Positions 1 to 4,816 of a stretch of 5,853 nucleotides of DNA are shown here, piece after piece. The stretch spans positions 1,200 through 7,052 of the forward strand of contig MEWG01000005.1 of assembly GCA_001773295.1 (NCBI GenBank), given 5' to 3'. Source of the stretch: a candidate division WWE3 bacterium RIFOXYD1_FULL_39_9. Its GTDB lineage: Bacteria > Patescibacteriota > WWE3 > UBA101185 > UBA10185. The stretch's first letter is position 1. Each line of letters starts with the position of its first letter. The notes beneath the pieces are model-generated. The model had not been told where the DNA came from. It saw only the letters and a program-made list of their open reading frames with translations, and searched no databases. The position numbers and the translations under genes were made by a program.

Positions 1-35
1 TCCTTTAAATATTTCTTTCCAAGTTGTCCGTCCAT
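1..35 (-). CDS. possible start of a minus-strand gene running off the left edge
   Basis: Reading the minus strand from an ATG at 35 gives an open frame, MDGQLGKKYLK, that leaves the window still open. All three plus-strand frames here hit stops by position 58, so no incoming plus-strand gene extends beyond that. A weak promoter could sit upstream on the minus strand: TTGCAT at 68-73, a 17-nt spacer and TAAATT at 45-50, predicting a transcript starting about 3 nt before the ATG, as for other genes here. Eleven codons are too few to assign a family, and an open run this short can occur by chance. Confidence 0.25.
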   Translation of the reverse strand, partial: MDGQLGKKYLK

Positions 36-139
36 TACCGCTTCAATTTAATGGATAAATAGTAAATATGCAAGAAGCGCTGAAAAACCCCGACGGTTAG
101 GCGTCTTGTGAGCTTAGGCAAAATCATTTAGACTTAATC

Positions 140-148
140 TGATATAAT
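140..148 (+). promoter_or_regulatory. extended -10 promoter of uppS
   Basis: The sequence TGA followed by a perfect TATAAT (143-148) is a textbook extended -10 element. No convincing -35 lies 16-18 nt upstream, as is usual for extended -10 promoters. The predicted transcription start, about 7 nt after the hexamer, is 154-155, which coincides with the GTG start of uppS. The mRNA would therefore be leaderless, or have a 5-6 nt leader if the ATG at 160 is used. Confidence 0.7.
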
Positions 149-153
149 CGGGG

Positions 154-873
154 GTGATTATGCCAGCTGAAACGACAAATATACCTAATATGATTACACA
201 TGTAGCGATTATTCCGGATGGAAACCGTCGCTGGGCCAAAGAAAAAGGCCTTCCAACACTGGAAGGGCATAGACGTGGCGCGGAAAACTTCGAGCGTCTC
301 TTAAATGCGTCTAGGGACATGGGAATCAAATATTTCACTTCCTGGGCCTTCTCAACGGAGAACTGGAAAAGAACTGAGGAAGAAAACGCCTATTTATTCA
401 ATTTAGCCCGAGAATTCACCAAAAAATACAAACAGAAGTTTATATCAGAAAAGGTAAGATTTGTGCATTTAGGCCGTAAAGACAGGATCCCGGCCGATAT
501 TGTTCAAATTTTAAACGAAATGGAAGAAGAAACTAAGCATTTTACCGGTTTTACAGCGGCAATTGGCATGGATTACGGTGGTCACGACGAGCTTTTAAGA
601 ACAATCAAAAGGCTAAACGAGCTTGGACTGGAAGTAACTGAAGAGAATATTGAGAAAAACCTTGATACAAAGGGCATTCCGGCTCCGGATTTGATTATTA
701 GAACAAGCGGTGAGAAGAGATTAAGTGGATTTATGTCGTGGCAATCGGCTTATTCAGAATTTTACTTTCCAAATGAATATTTCCCTGATTTCGGCCCGGC
801 AGAGCTTAAAAAGGCTGTTGATGACTTTATGTCCAGAGACAGAAGGTTTGGCGGCGATACTCCTCAGAAATAA
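154..873 (+). CDS. uppS: undecaprenyl diphosphate synthase (cis-prenyltransferase)
   Basis: This enzyme condenses isopentenyl diphosphate units onto farnesyl diphosphate with cis stereochemistry to make the C55 lipid carrier for peptidoglycan and surface glycans, acting at the cytoplasmic membrane face. The family signatures are in order: HVAIIPDGNRRWAK (residues 16-29) with catalytic Asp22, the GHRRG segment with His39, AFSTENWKR (65-73), IIRTSGEKRLSGF (181-193) with pyrophosphate-binding Arg183 and Arg189, WQSAYSEFYF (196-205) with Glu202, and the terminal RDRRFGG. The protein is full length (239 residues) for the family. Pro precedes the catalytic DGN where E. coli has Met. The start is uncertain: GTG at 154 fits a leaderless transcript, while ATG at 160 follows a GGGGGTGAT that could serve as a weak Shine-Dalgarno. 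It has its own promoter and faces the converging minus-strand cluster. No clear terminator is visible in the 72 nt beyond it. Confidence 0.96.
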   Translation: MIMPAETTNIPNMITHVAIIPDGNRRWAKEKGLPTLEGHRRGAENFERLLNASRDMGIKYFTSWAFSTENWKRTEEENAYLFNLAREFTKKYKQKFISEKVRFVHLGRKDRIPADIVQILNEMEEETKHFTGFTAAIGMDYGGHDELLRTIKRLNELGLEVTEENIEKNLDTKGIPAPDLIIRTSGEKRLSGFMSWQSAYSEFYFPNEYFPDFGPAELKKAVDDFMSRDRRFGGDTPQK

Positions 874-945
874 CCTACAACAACGACATTTTCGCAGAAT
901 TTCAGGCTATAACAACAAATTTAGGATAAAACTATCAATAAAGGG

Positions 946-1029
946 TTAGCTGACTCTCTTGTATTTCTTCTTGATCTTGCGCTTCATTTTGTTCTTTTGT
1001 GCGTCTTTTTTCTTTTTTCTTATACTCAT
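946..1029 (-). CDS. 27-residue Lys/Arg-rich basic peptide
   Basis: An ATG at 1029 opens a 27-residue frame beginning MSIRKKKKDAQ and ending KKKYKRVS before TAA. Twelve Lys and three Arg in 27 residues, with almost no hydrophobic residues, resemble tiny ribosome- or RNA-associated proteins (bTHX, bS22, or the mS38/COX24-type basic peptides). The similarity is compositional and no family can be assigned by eye. It lies 46 nt after the coiled-coil gene, on the same strand, in a stretch otherwise without a gene. Upstream, TGG plus GAGAAT (1039-1047) is a weak extended -10 predicting a 3-nt leader. A GGGAG sits rather far (12 nt) from the start. Its first nine bases, ATGAGTATA, match those of the coiled-coil gene. 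An AT-rich lysine run could arise by chance, hence moderate confidence. Confidence 0.6.
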   Translation of the reverse strand: MSIRKKKKDAQKNKMKRKIKKKYKRVS

Positions 1030-1038
1030 AACACGGGT

Positions 1039-1047
1039 ATTCTCCCA
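1039..1047 (-). promoter_or_regulatory. weak extended -10 before the basic peptide
   Basis: On the minus strand TGG precedes GAGAAT (4 of 6 matches to TATAAT). The predicted start, about 1032, is 3 nt before the ATG at 1029. An alternative is TGATATTTT further upstream, near the stop of the coiled-coil gene, which would give a leader of roughly 20 nt carrying GGGAG. Read-through from the upstream genes is also possible. Confidence 0.3.
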
Positions 1048-1075
1048 AAATAAAGGCAAAATATCAAGCACTAGA

Positions 1076-1438
1076 CTAGCTGTTGACCAGTTTTACGGAG
1101 AAAATGATCCTTTTGGTGTTACCTTCCTCATCGGTAATCTGCATTGAACCACTCTCTTTATAGTAATCGGCAAGCTCCTGAGCCAAAATTTCCTTATTTT
1201 CTTTAATCTCATCACGTGCCTTTTTGATCTGGTCCTGCAAATCTCGGACAGTAGGTGAGGCTAAGATTTTGTCTTTCTTTGTTTTGTTCTCATCTTTGAC
1301 TTTCGACATTTCCTCTTGGAACTGCTGATATGCAGCGTCGTTGTCCAAAGTGTCTTCGAACATGGTACGAATTTTATTTAAATCATCTTGGATATCGGAT
1401 ATTATTTTTAATCTTTTATTTATTGTTTCTATACTCAT
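1076..1438 (-). CDS. coiled-coil protein of unknown function, 120 residues
   Basis: I do not recognise this protein. Residues about 5-93 are strongly helical and highly charged, rich in Lys, Glu, Asp and Gln with heptad-like spacing of Ile, Leu and Met, so a long coiled coil or helical hairpin is likely. A Ser-Pro-Thr at 61-63 may form the turn between two helices. The C-terminal part (about 98-118, MQITDEEGNTKRIIFSVKLV) reads as a beta-hairpin with an EEGN turn. There is no signal peptide, membrane segment or cysteine, so it is probably cytosolic. It starts 15 nt after the truB stop and shares truB's direction, but a separate extended -10 overlaps the truB stop and predicts a 3-nt leader. 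No Shine-Dalgarno is visible. Structure prediction or neighbourhood conservation would be needed to suggest a role. Confidence 0.85.
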   Translation of the reverse strand: MSIETINKRLKIISDIQDDLNKIRTMFEDTLDNDAAYQQFQEEMSKVKDENKTKKDKILASPTVRDLQDQIKKARDEIKENKEILAQELADYYKESGSMQITDEEGNTKRIIFSVKLVNS

Positions 1439-1447
1439 AGCCTAAAT

Positions 1448-1456
1448 AGTGTATCA
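1448..1456 (-). promoter_or_regulatory. extended -10 promoter of the coiled-coil gene, made partly of the truB stop codon
   Basis: On the minus strand the truB stop codon TGA (1456-1454) is immediately followed by TACACT (1453-1448, 4 of 6 matches to TATAAT), so the stop itself supplies the TGN of an extended -10. A TTGTCA lies 15 nt upstream of TACACT, inside truB. The predicted start is about 1441, giving the leader G-C-T directly before the ATG at 1438. Confidence 0.45.
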
Positions 1457-2287
1457 CATAGTAAATTTTGACAATAACATTTCGTGATCAAAATTTTCTC
1501 CGAACAACTCATTTAGAGTACAAGAGTTTTCTTTTGTGTACTCGCCGTTTCCTGTACGAACTAACTTAGAAACAAAACCTATCTTTCCAAGTTTCTTTAC
1601 AATATCTTGCGACAGCGATCTAACATACAAACCACGGGAAAGCTCTGCGCAAAATGCAGCGGTCTGCACGTCCCAATTTGTATTCTTTGATTTAAATTCT
1701 TTCCAGTTTTGTATTATTTCTTTTTGACGATACTCGCCTTTTTTGACTTGTTCTATTTTTGCAATAATTTCGTCAACTAACGAATAAAGTTTGGAGTTCC
1801 CCAAATCACTGCATTCAATTTTATATATTTTTCCAGATTTTTCCGGAAGTTCTGGAATTGTTAATTTTTCTTTTGGATATAAAAATAGTTTTTTGCTATT
1901 AACTTTTCTTGCTGAGTAAAGAGGTACTTTTTGTGTGTAATCACCGACAAAACCCTTTACAACTAATTGCAAATCACCAAGAGTTAGCTTTTCTGAACCA
2001 TTGTTATACTCAGTAATCAAACCCATTCCGTCATAAGAATCCGTGGCAATTCCCAATGATATTTCAAATTCATATTCCTTATGAAAGTCAGTAAATTTGG
2101 ATTTATTAAATCTTTCGCTTCCTAAAAGAACAAGAATCACGCCCTCCGCAAGAGGATCCAAAACGCCGGTATGAGTAGCTTTCATCCCATACTTTTGTGC
2201 TACAGCAGAGGTAATTTGATAGGTTGAGTAACCTACCGGCTGCCAAATTGGGAGTATTTGATTCTGAGGATTTTTTGCCTTAATCAC
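1454..2287 (-). CDS. truB: tRNA pseudouridine(55) synthase TruB
   Basis: TruB isomerises U55 in the T-loop of almost all elongator tRNAs to pseudouridine. The catalytic motif HTGVLDPLAEGV (residues 39-50) carries the nucleophile Asp44. Upstream, QPVGYSTYQ (16-24) corresponds to the family's KPxGxSS loop with Lys replaced by Gln. Further family segments are YEFEISLGIATDSYDGMG, GDYTQKVPLYSARKVNSKKLFLY and LSRGLYVRSLSQDIVKKLG. The protein is 277 residues against about 310 in E. coli, with no obvious full C-terminal PUA-like domain. A long, Lys-rich insert (roughly 137-205) lies before the LSRG motif. Translation starts at GTG 2287, chosen because an extended -10 places transcription start exactly on that G. 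It diverges from the rRNA methyltransferase gene across 22 bp and leads the minus-strand cluster. Confidence 0.95.
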   Translation of the reverse strand: MIKAKNPQNQILPIWQPVGYSTYQITSAVAQKYGMKATHTGVLDPLAEGVILVLLGSERFNKSKFTDFHKEYEFEISLGIATDSYDGMGLITEYNNGSEKLTLGDLQLVVKGFVGDYTQKVPLYSARKVNSKKLFLYPKEKLTIPELPEKSGKIYKIECSDLGNSKLYSLVDEIIAKIEQVKKGEYRQKEIIQNWKEFKSKNTNWDVQTAAFCAELSRGLYVRSLSQDIVKKLGKIGFVSKLVRTGNGEYTKENSCTLNELFGENFDHEMLLSKFTM

Positions 2288-2303
2288 GCGGTTATTTTAT
2301 CAT
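2275..2303 (+). promoter_or_regulatory. -35/-10 promoter of the rRNA methyltransferase gene (leaderless)
   Basis: TTGCCT (2275-2280, 4 of 6) and TATCAT (2298-2303, 5 of 6) are separated by exactly 17 nt. The predicted start, 7 nt past the -10, is 2310, the A of the ATG. There is no Shine-Dalgarno. The -35 lies inside the first codons of truB and the -10 overlaps the truB -10 on the other strand. Confidence 0.6.
2294..2302 (-). promoter_or_regulatory. extended -10 promoter of truB (leaderless)
   Basis: On the minus strand TGA precedes TAAAAT (5 of 6 matches). Seven nt beyond the hexamer is position 2287, the G of the truB GTG start codon, predicting a fully leaderless mRNA. No good -35 was found. 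The hexamer shares bases 2298-2299 with the oppositely oriented -10 of the methyltransferase gene. Confidence 0.65.
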
Positions 2304-2309
2304 TGGAAC

Positions 2310-2948
2310 ATGAAACTAGTAAAAGGCAACAAAACGTTAGATATAGACGAGTCCGAATTAGATAAAATTATCGCAGGTTTCAAACGAACTGAGATAGATC
2401 TGGGCACAGGAGACGGCAAATTTGTGTACAAAAGTGCTCAACGAAATCCCGAAATTTTATATATAGGCATTGATCCGAGCGAAAAACAACTTGAGATTTA
2501 TGCAAAACGCACGGCCAGAAAAAGACTTAAAAATGCATTATTCGTCTTGGGTTCCGCGGAAATTTTACCAAACGAACTAACCGGCAAAGCAGACAAATTA
2601 AACATCATACTTCCATGGGGGTCGCTTCTTCAATTGGTTGCAAAACCAACTCAAGACGAACTTAAAAAAATTAAAGGACTACTTAAACCTCATTCTGAAT
2701 TAATTATTGTATTTGGCTATTCGCCTGAACTGGAACCCTCTGAGGCAAAAAGATTAGATCTACCTGAAATAACTGAAAGGTACATAAAAGCAGATGTTTT
2801 ACCAGAATTTATAAAGTGTGGATTTGAAATAACTAAGTTGGAAAAACTGCAGTCCCATCAACTTGAAGAATTTGATTCAACCTGGAGTAAAAAAATTAGA
2901 TTGACTAGCTCCAGACCGTTGTTTATCATGCAAGCTATCCTCAACTAG
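2310..2948 (+). CDS. 16S rRNA (adenine-1408-N1)-methyltransferase, NpmA/KamB family
   Basis: These SAM-dependent enzymes methylate N1 of A1408 in the decoding site of the 30S subunit and so block kanamycin- and apramycin-type aminoglycosides. From memory of NpmA (219 residues), the first 56 residues align without gaps: LVKGNKTLDID, then IDLGTGDGK (29-37) with Asp30, and YIGIDP (51-56) with Asp55 for SAM binding. Two tryptophans that flank the flipped A1408 base in NpmA (W107, W197) have counterparts: Trp103 in LPWGSLLQLV and Trp192 in FDSTWSKKIRL. The basic C-terminal segment, with Arg197 and Arg202, also matches. TrmB, the tRNA m7G46 enzyme with a similar SAM fold, was considered, but its C-terminal RWFPDPWPKKRH-type motif is absent. 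Length is 212 residues and ATG 2310 fits a leaderless transcript. It sits between housekeeping genes with no mobile element, so it looks resident rather than recently acquired. Whether it gives resistance or serves routine rRNA modification is unknown. Confidence 0.87.
   Translation: MKLVKGNKTLDIDESELDKIIAGFKRTEIDLGTGDGKFVYKSAQRNPEILYIGIDPSEKQLEIYAKRTARKRLKNALFVLGSAEILPNELTGKADKLNIILPWGSLLQLVAKPTQDELKKIKGLLKPHSELIIVFGYSPELEPSEAKRLDLPEITERYIKADVLPEFIKCGFEITKLEKLQSHQLEEFDSTWSKKIRLTSSRPLFIMQAILN
2901..2929 (+). promoter_or_regulatory. -35/-10 promoter inside the methyltransferase 3' end, for the 80-residue gene
   Basis: TTGACT (2901-2906, 5 of 6 to TTGACA), a 17-nt spacer and TATCAT (2924-2929, 5 of 6 to TATAAT) form the best two-box promoter in the window. 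The predicted start is about 2936, giving a 47-nt leader that contains the Shine-Dalgarno of the next gene. Confidence 0.65.
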
Positions 2949-2970
2949 AAAAACCGGTGCGAAATAAGAA

Positions 2971-2975
2971 AGGAG
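2971..2975 (+). promoter_or_regulatory. canonical Shine-Dalgarno of the 80-residue gene
   Basis: AGGAG, within a run reading AAAGGAGA, lies 7 nt before the ATG at 2983. It is the only unambiguous ribosome binding site in the window and fixes the start of this small gene. Confidence 0.85.
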
Positions 2976-2982
2976 ACCTAGA

Positions 2983-3225
2983 ATGTGTCTAGATGTACGG
3001 TACACAACGTATGAGATTGAATTGAGCGAACAAGGCGCCAAACATAGTGGCCAAGTTATGATCCGGCTTTTTGAATGCGGCGAGGTAGCCAGAGTGGAAA
3101 ATACGGTAACCCTGAAGGCTGGGAACATTTATAGAGCTCAGGACGTACTTACTGAACTTTTCTTCGAAGGTTACTTTGTGAGCTGGAACAAAACCGAACC
3201 TTCAGTACTCAAGGATCCGGCATAG
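2983..3225 (+). CDS. 80-residue orphan protein with strong expression signals
   Basis: I do not recognise this protein. Residues 5-15, 23-32 and 34-46 look like alternating-pattern beta strands, followed by a likely helix (about 48-66, NIYRAQDVLTELFFEGYFV) and a short polar tail. There are two cysteines (2 and 32), no signal peptide and no membrane segment, so a small cytosolic alpha/beta protein is likely. Evidence that it is a gene is good: a near-consensus promoter, a canonical AGGAG at ideal spacing, and a long hairpin after the stop. Its base composition looks more balanced and less AT-rich than its neighbours. It begins 34 nt after the methyltransferase stop and may also be read from that gene's promoter. 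The isolated transcription unit suggests an abundant or regulated product. An antitoxin, a small regulator or a structural protein are all possible, with no motif to choose between them. Confidence 0.85.
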   Translation: MCLDVRYTTYEIELSEQGAKHSGQVMIRLFECGEVARVENTVTLKAGNIYRAQDVLTELFFEGYFVSWNKTEPSVLKDPA

Positions 3226-3230
3226 ACAGA

Positions 3231-3291
3231 TGGCTTTGTTTAGAGTGTAAATGCGAAATTTGCATACTTTAAACAAAGCCATTGTAGTTTT
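3231..3291 (+). terminator. long hairpin terminator after the 80-residue gene
   Basis: TGGCTTTGTTTA (3231-3242) is perfectly complementary to TAAACAAAGCCA (3270-3281), 12 bp. Pairing continues inwards with G-U-tolerant pairs (3243-3248 with 3264-3269) and then AAAT with ATTT around a small loop. The tract after it, TTGTAGTTTT (3282-3291), is U-rich on the plus strand only, so a plus-strand terminator fits best. It is much longer than a typical terminator and could also protect the mRNA 3' end. Confidence 0.7.
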
Positions 3292-3325
3292 AAACCTGCG
3301 AAATCACAACGCCGCATTTTTCTTG

Positions 3326-3334
3326 TGGTATTAT
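3326..3334 (+). promoter_or_regulatory. extended -10 promoter of the Nramp-like gene (leaderless)
   Basis: TGG precedes TATTAT (3329-3334, 5 of 6). The predicted start at about 3341-3342 coincides with the ATG at 3342. No Shine-Dalgarno is present in the upstream 30 nt. Confidence 0.62.
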
Positions 3335-3341
3335 TTATTTG

Positions 3342-4733
3342 ATGCCTATTAATCCGCTAAAAATTAACGTTTTACCAGATCCATTACCAATTAGAAAACT
3401 CATCGGCCCAAGTTTTATTATTTTAGGACTAGGCTTAGGCAGTGGTGAATTAATTTTGTGGCCATATCTATCCGCAAATTATGGAATGGGAATTATCTGG
3501 GGAGCACTTCTTGGAATTACTTTTCAATTTTTTATGAATATGGAAATTGAAAGGTATGCGCTAGCACACGGTGAAAGTATTTTTGTAGGTTTTGCCAGAA
3601 AACTTAGATTTCTGCCGCTTTGGTTTATTATTTCAACCTTTGTTCCGTGGATTTGGCCGGGGATAATTGCATCATCAGCAAAATTATTAGGTTCGCTTCT
3701 TGGAATAGCCGAAACAAAATATCTGGCGATAGGGCTTTTACTCCTAATCGGAACTATTTTAACTTTAGGACCTGTGCTATACAAAACCGTAGAAACTCTT
3801 CAAAAAACCTTGATATCAATCGGCGTGCCTTCAATTTTTATCTTGGCCATAATTTTAGCTGACAAAGCTGACTGGCAGGCACTATTTAAAGGTGCTGTAG
3901 GAATCGGCGAAGGCTTTATGTTTCTACCTGCCGGAATTTCAATATCGTCATTTTTGGCTGCACTGGCGTATGCGGGTGCCGGCGGAAATCTTAATTTAGC
4001 ACAATCTATCTATGTTAGAGAAAAAGGATACGGCATGGGTAAATACACCGGAAGAATTACCAGTTTGTTAACCGGCAAGAAAGAAGATATAAATTTATAC
4101 GGTTCCACATTTGAAACAACTCCTGAAAATGTGGGGAAATTTAAAATTTGGTGGAAAAATATCAACATCGAGCACTTCATACTTTTCTGGGCAACCGGTA
4201 CCGTCACTATTTTGCTCCTAGCACTTCTGGCATATTCTACAACACATGGGATGACAGGTATTGCAGAAGGACTTAACTTTGTTCTTTTAGAAGGAAAAGT
4301 AATAGGCCAAACTTTATTCCCTGCCGTCGGTGCGTTTTTTATTTTGGTTGCAGGACTTACGCTTTTTGGAACGCAGCTTACAGTTTTTGATGCAACCAGC
4401 AGAATATTATCCGAAAATTTACTTTTAGCCTCTAACGGCAAACTTAAAGAGCAAAAAATACCTGCGGTCTATTACACGGTTTTATGGGCACAAATCTTTT
4501 CAGGCATCGCAATATTCTTATTCGGACTTACCGAACCGCTCCAACTATTAACAACTGCTGCAATACTAAATGCCTTTGCGATGTTTATACACACGGGACT
4601 AACTCTTTGGACAAATATGACCTTGTTGGACAAAGCGTTACGACCAAGTATTTTTAGGTTTTCCGCAATGATTGCCGCTTTCCTTTTTTATGGTGGATTT
4701 AGCTTGTTTGTACTTATAGACAAGTTGTTTTAG
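3342..4733 (+). CDS. Nramp-superfamily membrane transporter, divergent GSGE type
   Basis: This is a polytopic membrane protein of about 463 residues with roughly 11 hydrophobic segments, matching the Nramp fold in length and in its first helix, IGPSFIILGLGLGSGELILWP (residues about 21-41). Classical Nramp Mn/Fe transporters have DPGN in the unwound part of TM1 and MPHN in TM6. Here those places carry GSGE and a glycine-rich AYAGAGGNLN (about 209-218), so the Asp, Asn and Met that bind metal are absent. The substrate is therefore uncertain. A divalent cation is still possible, with Glu and Asn as ligands. A soluble loop with KYTGRITSLLTGKKEDINLYG follows TM6. The ATG at 3342 is preferred over the adjacent TTG at 3339 because the promoter puts transcription start there. 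It is insulated by hairpins on both sides and is probably monocistronic. Confidence 0.85.
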   Translation: MPINPLKINVLPDPLPIRKLIGPSFIILGLGLGSGELILWPYLSANYGMGIIWGALLGITFQFFMNMEIERYALAHGESIFVGFARKLRFLPLWFIISTFVPWIWPGIIASSAKLLGSLLGIAETKYLAIGLLLLIGTILTLGPVLYKTVETLQKTLISIGVPSIFILAIILADKADWQALFKGAVGIGEGFMFLPAGISISSFLAALAYAGAGGNLNLAQSIYVREKGYGMGKYTGRITSLLTGKKEDINLYGSTFETTPENVGKFKIWWKNINIEHFILFWATGTVTILLLALLAYSTTHGMTGIAEGLNFVLLEGKVIGQTLFPAVGAFFILVAGLTLFGTQLTVFDATSRILSENLLLASNGKLKEQKIPAVYYTVLWAQIFSGIAIFLFGLTEPLQLLTTAAILNAFAMFIHTGLTLWTNMTLLDKALRPSIFRFSAMIAAFLFYGGFSLFVLIDKLF

Positions 4734-4777
4734 AAAATCTATCATCAATATGTATTTATTTATGCGAAAGCAGAAAG

Positions 4778-4807
4778 AAGTGACTCGAGCCGAGACACTT
4801 TAATTTT
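4778..4807 (+). terminator. probable intrinsic terminator of the Nramp-like gene
   Basis: AAGTG (4778-4782) pairs with CACTT (4796-4800). After an A-A mismatch, CTCG (4784-4787) pairs with CGAG (4791-4794) around the loop AGC. TAATTTT follows directly. The stem is nine pairs with one mismatch, so moderately strong. It ends only 9 nt before the next start codon. Confidence 0.5.
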
Positions 4808-4814
4808 GGAAAAG
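4799..4814 (+). promoter_or_regulatory. possible -10 and weak ribosome binding site of the membrane protein gene
   Basis: TTTAAT (4799-4804, 5 of 6) overlaps the end of the upstream terminator stem and predicts a start near 4811, a 6-nt leader. GGAAAAG (4808-4814) just before the ATG could act as a weak Shine-Dalgarno if transcription starts further upstream. The two readings conflict and neither is strong. Confidence 0.3.
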
Positions 4815-4816
4815 AT

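Noticed and set aside
92..105. GACG-loop-CGTC inverted repeat upstream of uppS as a terminator
   Set aside because: The stem is only 4 bp and is not followed by a convincing T run.
874..945. Search for a bidirectional terminator between the converging uppS and basic-peptide genes
   Set aside because: No stem-loop of useful strength was found in these 72 nt, only short AT-rich and ACAACAAC-like runs.
725..949. Open frame of 74 codons overlapping the end of uppS in another frame
   Set aside because: uppS is complete through its terminal RDRRFGG motif, and the overlapping frame has no recognisable protein character, ribosome binding site or promoter.
1454..2287. UGA recoding (Gly or Trp code variants)
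   Set aside because: truB ends naturally at a UGA at the expected family length and none of the genes needs an in-frame UGA, so the standard bacterial code fits.
2310..2948. TrmB (tRNA m7G46 methyltransferase) as an alternative identity
   Set aside because: The SAM-binding region is similar, but the conserved C-terminal RWFPDPWPKKRH-type substrate motif of TrmB is missing, while the NpmA-type LPWG and FDSTW segments are present.
4010..4441. Long minus-strand open frame of 143 codons inside the Nramp-like gene
   Set aside because: It is antisense to a well-supported membrane protein. Its composition is what the complement of hydrophobic codons produces, and no start signals accompany it.
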